The notes beneath the pieces were generated by a model. It made no database searches and was not told the origin of the DNA. It saw only the letters and a list, made by a program, of their open reading frames with translations. Shown piece by piece: positions 9,095-18,079 of a DNA stretch of 32,513 bases. The position numbers and the translations under genes are program-made. Every line of letters starts with the position of its first letter. The first letter of the stretch is position 1. The stretch is from NCBI RefSeq assembly GCF_000485595.1, contig NW_014577174.1, positions 6,415-38,927 of the forward strand. Reading direction: 5' to 3'. Source of the stretch: Priapulus caudatus. Lineage: Eukaryota > Priapulida > Priapulimorpha > Priapulimorphida > Priapulidae.

Positions 9095-12000
9095 CTGAAG
9101 AAACAAACAACAAACACAACGTGAACGCAACAACAAACAACAACTTTTAAACAAGCAACAATATAAGCAATGCCAATATCAACAGCATAGATAGCTTGAA
9201 ACAACAGCAGCACAAGCCGCTCAAAACAGCAATATGAACATCAAACTCATCCAATCTATGCTAGGTTGAAATAGTCTACAATTTTTTTCGGCACATGCTA
9301 TATATATTATGTTAACAAGATATATTATGGTCATGTCATTATTGCACGGTCCATCAGATTTTTTCGGTTTGAAAAGAACTATATACTGTATAAGCTGTAT
9401 ATTTCGCGGTGGTTTAATTTTCTTGAATTTCGCGAACGCGATCCCGGTCACGAAAATAACAACACGCGAATAATTCATACCGTATAATATATACCGAATA
9501 ATTCATAAATCACCGACCGCGAAATTAACCACTCGCGAAATTGTCCGAATTGTCTGTATTCGCGAAAATATCTGTATGCAAAAAATATGGCGTATATATA
9601 CAGTATATATATTCTCTATATGTATTTTTATGAATTATCTGTGAAACAATTACTTGTAATATGACTATATATATATAATTATATATATGCACCATCTAGT
9701 CTGTCGCCCGCGCCTCGCCCCCGTCTATGATTCGACCAACTATATGAACTATATATATATGCATGCAATTCACTAATTAGTACTGTGGCAGCTTACACGC
9801 CAATCGAGTTTGCGTGTGTAGCTTAGGTTGGTTTATAATGGCTACGGCACATAAGCAGCTTGCACGCTCCTTACTAGGCGAACGCACTAGAGTACACGAA
9901 CACGCTATACATACGCGAACGTGTACGCACCCACGCACGCCCCGGCATACCTACACAAATAAGCGGCGGCTTCATTTGACAGATAAATGAAATATGATCG
10001 GATTATCGGGACATGAAAAGAACTAATCACAGTCGACGCACACGGGCACATACGCACACACACATTGTATACGAAGGACGCCACCCAGCTATCACAAGAA
10101 ACTGAGTCACTGGAACACGAGTAAAAGTTATCACCCACGATGGCAGAGCGGCAGCGTGACAGTTTAGTACCTATAGAAGGACATCACACCTTGCCGACTG
10201 ATAAAGATCAATCAACGAACGCCGCCGACAAATGTTAACTATGTGAACTATAAGAACATAAATCGAACTGCCGCAATTCCAACACCAGATTCAAGAAGCA
10301 TCCACAGCTTCTTACCTTCAGTCACCCATAAACATGTTGGAGATGACGACACGTCTTGCACCACCATCGTCAACAAGGCCTTGACCACGCTCGGGCCACG
10401 CATACCTCCAGAAGCATAAATACCGACCGATTTGGGCAGAAAGAGAGAGACAGTTGAACAGTTCCACGGTGCCTAACAGTTCACGACGCTGTCAGCACCG
10501 CACTGCTCTCACCTGCTCTCCTCGCCACGCTACCGTCGCCGCTGGACACCTGCATGACTATACGCTCGTAAATATGAACTGCATTTGTAAACCATGCAGT
10601 TGCTTGTCTGTATGTACCTAGTGTAAAAGATGTTAGCCTGCGTAGGCATTGTTGACCTGCGTAGCATTTGTAACTCGTATTTACTGGTTGGCCTGCGTAG
10701 CCACCTATGTTACATGTATTGTATGTAATTGTCAATATGATGTTGATTATTAAAGAATAGAGTAACCGTAGTAATTCTGTGGTTATAGCATTATACTGCC
10801 TCTGGCTTAAGTGCAATAGCACACGTATCTGTTGTACAAACGAACCTGTACTGGTCACACTATACGATCACACGTATCTATACGTAGCACACACGAGCGT
10901 TTCTATAACATATATCAGGAGTAGATAATAGGGATTAGGATAATAATCCCTATTATCTACTGCTGCATATATATAACATATAACATATATAACATATATA
11001 TAACAAATGAGGATGTTTGTCATTATACGCTCCTGCATATATATTCATTCGCCGCTACATATGCAGATTACGCGTGCACACGATCCACGGTTACGCCGAT
11101 ATGAAAAACCAGTCTGAGTCAGAGACTGATTTGGCAAGGTTACCTTGGTCAGTTGGACTGGCATGGATATAAGACAAGTCACGGAGTTACTAGGTGGCGA
11201 CTGGCGAGTAAGGTGCTTTATTGATTAATCATTAGCACAGACTATTAGTTATTAGAATAATAATGTGTATTCACTCAAAATGAACAGAAATTCGAAACTA
11301 TGATTTTATACCGACTATGATTTAAAAAACTTGTACTGCATCGGCCGGGAATCGAACCCGGGCCGCCCGCGTGGCAGGCGAGCATTCTACCACTGAACCA
11401 CCGATGCTTCCTTGTATATTGCGTCACTTCTTGTACATAAGTATATGTTATAAGTATAAGTATAAGTATAGTAACTTTGTTTCTTTGCATTTTTATTGGC
11501 GCCTTCTTCTTTTAGAGACGCATCTATGTCATCATTTATAAACATACCAACATAACACGTAGCATTATTTTCGTGGAAAACTATAAACAAGAACGGTCTT
11601 TGCTTACAAGTCTTTGCTTGCAAGTATTTGAGCGATAGTGGGAGTGACCACCTGTCACCACCAAGTAAACCAGTAGGACTCAAGGGGTTAGGAGGAGGTT
11701 ATGTTTTCACCGGCGTGTTTGTTCGGCGTGTGTTTGTTGGTTTGTGGGTTTGTGTACAGCCTAACTGAAAAAGTTATAGACGGATTGTCATAAAATTTTT
11801 AGGATAGGTCAGAAATGGGCTAACTTAGAATTGATGAGATTTTGGTGGTGATCCGGATTTAATTAATTAATTAATTAACTAATTAATTAATAAATTTTTT
11901 AGGATAGGTCAGAAATGGGGTAACTTAGAATTGATTACATTTTGATGGTGATCCGGATCCAATTAATTAATTAATTAATTAATTAAATTTTTAGAATACA

Positions 12001-12195
12001 TCAGAAATGGGGTAACTTAGAATTGATTACATTTTGGTGGTGATCCGGATGCAATTAATTATTTAATTAGTTAATTAATTAATTAAATTTTTCACAGAGC
12101 TGCCTTGGCGGAGGGCTGCGCTTTCCTAGTGCTCTAGTTTTATATGCTTTGCAGGAAAACCCGGTAGGTGCGCCTATTACGCAAGGCTTATATAG

Positions 12196-12235
<40 letters not shown>

Positions 12236-12247
12236 GTTAATAATGTT

Positions 12248-12292
<45 letters not shown>

Positions 12293-13888
12293 GCTGCTGC
12301 TGCTGCTGCTACGGCTGCTGCTGCTATTGTTGCTGCAACTTCATTGAGCATAATTGACTACAATCTTTACAATCTTTTTCAGGCTTTGTTAGTTATGCTA
12401 TACTACATAAATTGCGAAATAGAAACTACATAAATAAATTTTAATAATATATATACTATATGCTACTGTATAAATGCGAATAACTTTTCAACATAGGTAT
12501 ATATATATACAAGCATGTTTTTGTATTATTATATCTATGGTTTTAATAATTAACGCTTAATATTCGGGACACAATGTCCATCGATTAGTGTAATATAGCG
12601 GCGGCTGCACGTCAGTGTATATATATAGCATTCTGCTCCACCACTGTCAGCGAGGATATGCTATCTACTTAATTGACATCAGAGCACGTATATCATACCA
12701 AGATCTCGTAATACCTAGGTATTATTAGATATTGATAATACGCAGGTATATATCATACCAGGAGTGCTCTGTTGACATTTATACGATTTAATCAGTTCAC
12801 AGCGTCGATCCTCTCTTCGCAGTTGTTTCCGCTATACAAGGCCGGATCTATTAAACCTACCTAGTAGCTCGCCACTAATCACTAATCACTAATCACTAAT
12901 CACAAATCACTAATCGCTGTATTTCGAGAAATTCTCCAACCGTCGTCTGCGCTTGATTTCTTTATCGTTGGCTATTTATTCCACTTAGAGTGGAGAGGAA
13001 ATTAACTACGTCCATACTGCATAAACTGCTTATGCCGGTTGGTCGGTTAACAGGAGTATATTAATTAATAATAGAGATATTGATATACTAGAAAATAAGA
13101 TCAGAAGTAGATAATATCTACTTCTGATAAGATGCATCCCACGCATGCATCGGTTTCCCCATATTTACTCTACGAATAAAATCATCTTTCTATCCGGGGT
13201 CGGCAAACGATGTTTCCACCTCGCGATGCCGTTACTTGAAGAATTCAAGAACCGGTGAGTTGGCGATTTTCGTTTGGTATAGTACGTATTTGGTATTTAG
13301 TAAGTATAGTTTATACCTCAAAAATGACTCGTATAAGTCGTAAATATAAGAGATAATCATCGCGGGGATGATCAGCGAGAATGTCTGAGAGAAGAAAAGG
13401 TTTGTCATTGGCTCGTCCAGAGCAGCGCGTAAAGATATTTATGTCGAATTAAGCGTGCGGTGAGCGTTTTCACCGGCCCGCAGGCGACCGCAAGATCACA
13501 CGCTGACGACCTAAGCGCGTGTTGCGCGTGACATGTCTTCACGAAAAGCCAGAGGAGATATCGTGTAGGGCGTTCGTTATACGTGAGCTGTTGATCCCAC
13601 AGCGGCAGGAGAGTGCCTATATAACATTACTCATGTATTTATAACGCGTTGCCGCAATCGCCTACGCGCGCTACGTGTTGTTCACTGATGTATCTGCTGC
13701 GGTGGCTGCGTTTTAGAGTAAGACGATTTGCAGCCAGCATACGATTGATAGTGTACGTTGTGTATGGTGAACTTGGTTTTTATCCTATTAAGCACATAAC
13801 GCAGTTTGCAATGCACTTTATCGACAAATTGCTCGAATAAATAAACGTTCGAACCAGTAAATATATACACATGTGCATGTGTGTGCGC

Positions 13889-13927
<39 letters not shown>

Positions 13928-13933
13928 TGAGTG

Positions 13934-14012
<79 letters not shown>

Positions 14013-15169
14013 ATGTGTGTGTGTGTGCGCGCGCGCGCGTGTGTGTGTAAAATACGCAATAATCTTGAATTTAACCCCCTGCATGTAGATACCAAAGAAG
14101 ATAGGTAAGTGCGTAAATACCTAGACAACGTCAACTTGCCTACTTTGTGTGCGCGTGTATGTGCGTGTTCGTGCGTACGTGTATTTGTGTGCGCGTGTAT
14201 GTGCGTGTTCGTGCGTACGTGTATGTGTGCATGCGTGCGTGTGCGCGTGTGTTAAAGTTAAAATATATAGTAACTATATATGTTAGGTCAGAAAATAACG
14301 CGCGCGGGCCACTAGAAAAAAGTACACGCGAAAAACATCGACGTTCGAATACCAGTTACATTATAGTACGTAATCAGTACTAACAGTAGGTGACAGAACT
14401 CACTTTTTATTCGGGGGTTTAACGCATCTAGTTCCGTTTGCAGCCGTGCGGGGCGCTTGCGTCGGTACAGAAGTACGACATCCACCTCTATATCCGCATG
14501 CTCCATCTCCCGGCCGACGTCATCGCACGTAGCCCGGAACCTCGGATCGTCGGCGACCACCATGGCCGCGTACTTCCACCGGAAGTGCGTCATGAGCGTC
14601 ACCACGACGCCACCGGCGGACTTCGTCGTGCCGACGGTGCGAGCGGAAACGTCGGCCCGCACCTCCTCGTGCGCACATCCCCACGATACGGTCGGCTTGC
14701 CGGCGGCGCCCGCCAGGAGCGCTGCGGGCGCGCACAGGTGCACGTCGACGGGTCCGACGAACGCTTGCACGTCGGCTTGCTGCCACAGCCGCACGAACTC
14801 CGCCAGTGCGGCCGCCGGCGTACAGAACACGTCGTAGATGCGGTAGTCGACGCTCCAGCCGTCGGCGCCGACGACGCCCCGGCGACGCAGATCGCCGACG
14901 GCAAGCGAAACGGTCGTCGGCACGCGCGCGTCCGTGAAGACGGTCGGACAGCTGAGCGGCGCGAGCACGGCGACGTGGATCACGTGACGAACGTCGCCGA
15001 CGACCTGCGGAGCTGCGTCGGTGCGGTTAACGTCGGCATCGCCGCCGTCCTGCGTCGTCGGCGACGCTGAAGCCGACAGGCGGGTGTCGTTCTGAACGTA
15101 TGCAGCGGGCGCGTCGATCGACGCTAGAAGCAAGAACGCCGTTAAAACACAGCGTTGTACTCCCGTCAT
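8784..15169 (-). CDS. Receptor guanylate cyclase-like protein, ANF-receptor ectodomain (5' two exons)
   Basis: Exon 1 is 15169-14404 and exon 2 is 9094-8784, together 359 residues. The exon 1 donor (phase 1) and exon 2 acceptor fuse codon A|CG to give ...NPRIK-T-ILLCVDTS..., which restores the fold's expected strand. Residues 1-23 look like a signal peptide. From about residue 62 the protein follows the periplasmic-binding-like ANF-receptor fold: HVIHVAVLAPL, DYRIYDVFC, AFVGPVDVHLCAPAALLA, KPTVSWGC, THFRWKYAAMVV. The AF-GP---LC-P and HF-W patterns are typical of natriuretic-peptide-type receptor guanylate cyclases, which make cGMP when ligand binds outside the cell. No membrane span, kinase-homology or cyclase domain is visible in the window, so the cyclase assignment is inference. 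A secreted or truncated receptor, or another ANF-fold receptor, is possible. No polyA site was identified. Confidence 0.75.
9380..9609. mobile_element. MITE-like element with 13-bp terminal inverted repeats
   Basis: Perfect inverted ends TATATACTGTATA (9380-9392) and TATACAGTATATA (9597-9609). The 230-bp interior contains repeated TTCGCG motifs (ttcgcggtggtttaattt and its inverted counterpart aaattaaccactcgcgaa). It is non-coding and lies in receptor intron 1. The superfamily is not determined. Target-site duplications are hard to call in TA-rich flanks. Confidence 0.7.
10160..10870 (+). mobile_element. Possible solo LTR or promoter-bearing repeat
   Basis: A TATA-like gcataaatacc at about 10415 is followed by a purine-rich leader (gaaagagagagacag). 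About 330 bp further on there is an ATTAAA-like polyadenylation motif (gattattaaagaatagag, near 10745) and a GT-rich tail. That layout resembles an LTR U3-R-U5. TG...CA ends and a target duplication could not be fixed with certainty. Between the two motifs, cctgcgtag occurs three times (about 10638-10700). Confidence 0.3.
10920..10961. repeat. 18-bp perfect hairpin
   Basis: The arms agtagataatagggatta (10920-10937, 18 bp) and its complement (10944-10961) flank a 6-nt spacer, ggataa. The core agtagata recurs in the hairpin at 13100-13128. AT-rich direct repeats (acatatataacatatata) follow. Confidence 0.9.
11324..11329 (-). terminator. Pol III terminator for the tRNA-Gly gene
   Basis: A run of six T on the minus strand starts 8 nt after the tRNA 3' end, the usual Pol III termination signal. 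Confidence 0.85.
11337..11407 (-). tRNA. tRNA-Gly (anticodon GCC)
   Basis: This 71-nt gene has a perfect 7-bp acceptor stem GCATCGG/CCGATGC and a discriminator A. Box A is TGGTTCAGTGG and box B is GGTTCGATTCC. The anticodon stem CTCGC/GCGGG (one T-G pair) encloses loop CTGCCAC with anticodon GCC at 11375-11373. The T-arm is CCGGG-TTCGATT-CCCGG. There is no intron and CCA is not encoded, as expected for eukaryotes. It lies in receptor intron 1, same strand. Confidence 0.97.
11795..12088 (+). repeat. Three tandem copies of a roughly 100-bp unit separated by TTAA runs
   Basis: Each unit contains aggtcagaaatggg, taacttagaattgat and tggtgatccggat, and ends in (AATT)n. Copies begin at about 11795, 11893 and 11988. 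The last is followed by gagctgccttggcggagg and gctgcgctttcctagtgct (12097-12132). I believe I have seen similar text in dispersed invertebrate repeats, but cannot verify this. Confidence 0.88.
12198..12320 (+). repeat. Compound trinucleotide microsatellite (AAT, ATT, GTT, GCT)
   Basis: Successive blocks of AAT, ATT, GTT and GCT, with Asn/Ile/Val/Ala homopolymer frames in both strands. These frames are low-complexity artefacts. Confidence 0.97.
12674..12776. repeat. Imperfect inverted repeat with inner palindrome
   Basis: Outer arms tgacatcagagcac and gtgctctgttgaca enclose two direct copies of gtatatcatacc-like sequence and a palindromic gtattattagatattgataa-tac (12719-12741). The region from 12777 to 13660 has no recognised gene. 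It contains a (CACTAAT)n run at about 12872-12915. Confidence 0.6.
12872..12915 (+). repeat. Short 7-mer tandem repeat (CACTAAT)
   Basis: About six CACTAAT units, one mutated to CACAAAT. Confidence 0.9.
13100..13128. repeat. 13-bp perfect palindromic hairpin
   Basis: Arms atcagaagtagat and atctacttctgat are separated by aat. The core agtagat is shared with the hairpin at 10920-10961. Confidence 0.88.
13873..14050 (+). repeat. GT/GCGT alternating purine-pyrimidine tract
   Basis: A (GCGT)n block is followed by about 45 GT units and a (CG)n patch. It lies in receptor intron 1, about 350 bp from the exon 1 donor. The similar GT/GCGT patch at 14147-14250 contains a direct repeat (gcgcgtgtatgtgcgtgttc twice). 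Such tracts can adopt Z-DNA. Confidence 0.95.
14404..15169 (-). CDS. Receptor exon 1: signal peptide plus first lobe of ligand-binding domain
   Basis: The ATG is at 15169. It is followed by a basic then hydrophobic leader (MTGVQRCVLTAFLLLASIDA) typical of secretion. 255 codons plus one base end at 14404 before a strong donor GTGAGT. Cysteines lie at residues 74, 116, 146, 165 and 215, fitting ectodomain disulphides. N-glycosylation sequons are at 27 (NDT) and 48 (NRT). Coding GC content is much higher than the flanks. The ATG is the first in frame, immediately precedes the leader, and is the natural start. A decayed inverted copy lies at about 1446-2310. Confidence 0.85.
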
Positions 15170-15327
15170 AGTTATGACGCACGGTGACGCATCTACGACA
15201 ACTGCGTCAGACGCTGTCCACCCGCAACGATGCCTGCGTCAGACCCAATAAGTTGTATCGAAGTTGCTGACACCATCCAGTTTGCTGACAGCCATCGTGT
15301 TTAGAGAGAAGCTTACCGTGCTCGCTA

Positions 15328-15330
<3 letters not shown>
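15170..15330 (-). promoter_or_regulatory. Receptor 5' flank / probable 5' UTR
   Basis: Between the exon 1 ATG and the CT tract the minus strand has repeated tgacgca motifs (tctgacgca twice, gcgtcaccgtgcgtcat), close to CRE-like half-sites. No TATA box is evident. The left-arm copy keeps part of this (gcgtcaccgtagcgtac). Further out, at about 15500, aaggtgagc could be the donor of an upstream non-coding exon. Confidence 0.35.
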
Positions 15331-15401
<71 letters not shown>

Positions 15402-15411
15402 ACTGTCTCTA
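15331..15411 (+). repeat. CT microsatellite
   Basis: Almost pure (CT)n, on the minus strand (GA)n, about 160 bp upstream of the receptor start codon. Confidence 0.97.
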
Positions 15412-15759
15412 CTCTAGCGTCTTATCGTTTGGAGCCAATTACGGGCCATGATTTCCCTGACGTTCGCAGCTCCTGTTGGTGGAGGCATGCTCACCTTGGC
15501 GTCGACTGATCACGGCTGCTCGCGGCCACGCGACACGACACGGCGGCGTGCTGAGCACAAATGAACCGCACGCACGCACGCACGCATGCACGCACACGCG
15601 CCCGCGCACAGGCGTCGGTCTGCGCTGCGCACTGGCCTCACGTAATCCGGGGCTGATTTGGCCACTTAATAATTTCTCCCCGTGCTTGGCTTAACGTGCG
15701 TTATAATTAGATGCTATGATCGCATGCTGCCGTCGTAAGTCCGAAAATTGCAGCAGTCC

Positions 15760-15925
15760 TCTTTCTGCGCTCTCTCTCTCTCGCTCGTCTCTCATCTCTC
15801 TCTTCTCTCTCGTCTCTCATCTCGTCTTGTGTAGCTTCTTCTGCTCTCCCTCTTTTTCTCAGTTTTCAGCTCTCACGAATCTCTCTTTCCTCGCTTATCT
15901 TACTTTCATTTTCTTCCTCTTCCTT
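15760..15925 (+). repeat. CT-rich polypyrimidine tract
   Basis: Irregular TCTC/TTCT sequence that mirrors the GA tract at 478-660 in the left arm. From 15926 to 16330 there is only duplicated non-coding arm sequence. Confidence 0.88.
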
Positions 15926-16239
15926 CTGCCTGGACCGTGCATGTACGAGCGGAGCGTACTACGTGTTGCCGCCTATCCGACGAGGGCGCCGTTTACGGGA
16001 TAATCTATAAGCGATCGATTGGCCTAGCTCCATGACTTAAACCGACGCGAGGCAGACTGTGTTTGTGAGCGCGAAGAAAATGCACAGTAAGCTATCCGTT
16101 CTTGTTTTTCTGCCAGTCTTGTGCGGAAGTTCGGTTAAAGTTTGCTCGGCAGAGAGACGTGCCGCTAGCATTATGTGCCACCAGCTCTCTCGCCCCCCTC
16201 TAGTTTGAATCCACTCTATCGAAGATCACCGAAGCCGTA

Positions 16240-16440
16240 AGCTTTTCCGTAATGATATCTATTCAAATGATATGATAATTATGATATGAAATAAAAATGG
16301 TTATCGTCATTATATATATACTAATAGTATATATTATGAATCATATACTATAACTTTACATATCTGATAATATACTACTAATGAAGGTGATCATTTTTCA
16401 TTATAATTATATTCATAATGATCATGATATGCTATGAAGC
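16240..16440. other. AT-rich palindromic junction between inverted arm and direct duplicate
   Basis: The stretch contains ataaaaatggttatc (16281-16296) and gatcatttttcattataat (16390-16410), plus atcatgatatg on both sides in inverted or direct form. This marks the boundary between the two duplicated blocks. The same motifs occur at about 50-100 and 7070-7125. Confidence 0.6.
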
Positions 16441-17385
16441 GCAAATACACTCCCCACCCACACCCCGAGGCGAATTGCATCTATATATCAAAGCACAATC
16501 AATCCACATGACGAACGATCCGTGCGAAGCGTGCACGGCACGCGACGATCACTGAGCGCGACGGGGGACGCCACGGCTGTCGACACGCAGACGCAGGCCA
16601 CGCTAGGATGCCTGAGATTCGACCGGAGCACGTCTTCGGCACATCGCAAGCCGGGGCGTGAGCGCGTGAGTAAAGGTGAGTTCGGGGGCGCCGGCAGCGG
16701 GAATTCGTTCTGCTTAGACTGTTGCGAGGGTAATGATGCCGAGATAGACAGCGACCCGCATCTACGTCATCCACGTACGTGTATATATCCGGTTATCGAA
16801 GCAAAGCAGAATCAAATTGCCAGCGAAAGTCTATGCCAAGAGGTAACATGCTAGCTGTCGGCTGAACTGGAGCCGTGTGCTTCGCTACACGCTCGGCACG
16901 CGTGCCAATCCTAAGCGGCCGAATCTGAGTGCACTCTGGCAGTGCTGCATAACTCATGCGGTGCAACATAAATGGCGACCATTTCTCCTCCGACGAGTGA
17001 GGCGATATATTGCCTGAGCGGCGTCTTAATAGATTGGCGAATAAAGTTAGTAGGCAGTGAGAAATGTTGAAAGTATAGTTTAGTACGTAATATTGCTGAA
17101 ATATACTTTTAGATAGGTAATGTGTGCGTTGCGAGTGTGTTGTGCGGTGCAGGTCCATAAAGTGCCGCTGATTGAGGGGTCTATGTCATTACTGCTACGC
17201 CGGAACGTACCTGGGTAGGTATAGCGACGTCTGGTAACGTTATCTGAATATGGTTCAGGGTAGTTTAGGGTGTAGAGTAGCTAAGGCGACTCCTAGAACT
17301 CGTTATAGGAGTAAGGCGAGTACGGTCCGGCATAATAATAGTAACAGGTACGTTCCGGTATACCGACCGTACCCGCAGGGTAGTT
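16380..17385 (+). repeat. Direct duplication, copy 2 (indel-rich)
   Basis: This is the partner of 7067-8047. It starts about 50 bp beyond the outer end of the right inverted arm, across an AT-rich palindromic stretch. Relative to copy 1 it carries a single-base insertion or deletion roughly every 10-20 bases. The telomere-like array of copy 1 is reduced here to ggttcagggtagtttagg. No coding potential recognised. Confidence 0.83.
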
Positions 17386-17589
17386 GTCAGGTGTCGCGGC
17401 GAAATTGTGCTTGACTTGCGAATATATCTGAGATAGGAAGCTATGTGCATGCGCACTTCGCATCGCGTCCCGACCCGAACATTCACAGCTGCGTCTTTGT
17501 GTCGCGAAATTTTGACATATATGATAATAGGAATGCGTATGCGGATGCGCACTCTCCATATATGCTAAATATGGCGATTCCCTTCAGCT

Positions 17590-18045
17590 AAACACCAGGC
17601 GGTGGAGAAAGAGGAAGGGGGAGAACGTGGAGAAGCTGGTGGAGACAGGACGGAGGGGAGAAGCTGTGTGGAGAAGGGAAGGGGAAAGAGATAGCTGTGA
17701 GAAAGGAGGGAGGGGAGAAGCTGTTGAGGGAGGAGAGGAAGAAAGCGTGGAGAAGGAGGAGGGGAGGAGGGGATAGCTGTGGAGAAGGAGGAAGGGGAAA
17801 AGAGAGAACTGTGGGAGTGAGGAAGGGGACAGTAGAAGTGGTGGGAGGGAGAGGAGAGGGAAAAGCTGGTGAGAAAGGAGAAATGGGAGAAGGAGAGCTG
17901 GTGATGGAGAAGGGGAAGTAGAAGGTGAGAGAGGAGGAGGGGGAAAACTGGTTGAGGAAGGAGTAAGGGAGAAAGGAGGGGAAATGAGGAAGGAAATGGG
18001 TAGAAATCTGGTGAGTAAGGAATGGAGAAGGAACTGCAATCCAGC
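17590..18045 (+). repeat. Polypurine minisatellite, GA strand on top
   Basis: Imperfect units of about 25-28 bp close to gagaagctgg-tggagaaggagga recur. Frames of over 300 codons here are low complexity (Arg/Glu/Gly one way, Ser/Pro/Leu the other), not genes. The stretch 17386-17589 before it has no recognised feature. Confidence 0.9.
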
Positions 18046-18079
18046 CTCCCCCTGTCATCAATGAAATGCCGCCGCCAGC

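Larger units (their letters stand above)
13660..16330 (-). repeat. Inverted duplication, right arm
   Basis: This is the partner of 1-3115 in opposite orientation, and it holds the intact receptor exon 1. It includes, in the same order, the GT/CA tract, the exon, two CT/GA tracts (the mirror of 478-660 and 1083-1240) and the AT-rich outer end with ataaaaatggttatc (mirror of 50-75). The spacer between arms is about 10.5 kb and contains receptor exon 2 and the tRNA gene. Confidence 0.85.

Noticed and set aside
11275-11490. 71-codon minus-strand frame with GGPGSIPGRCS
   Set aside because: It is the translation of the tRNA-Gly gene and flanks.
14438-15070. 210-codon plus-strand frame opposite receptor exon 1
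   Set aside because: A shadow of the GC-rich coding exon on the other strand; no recognisable motif.
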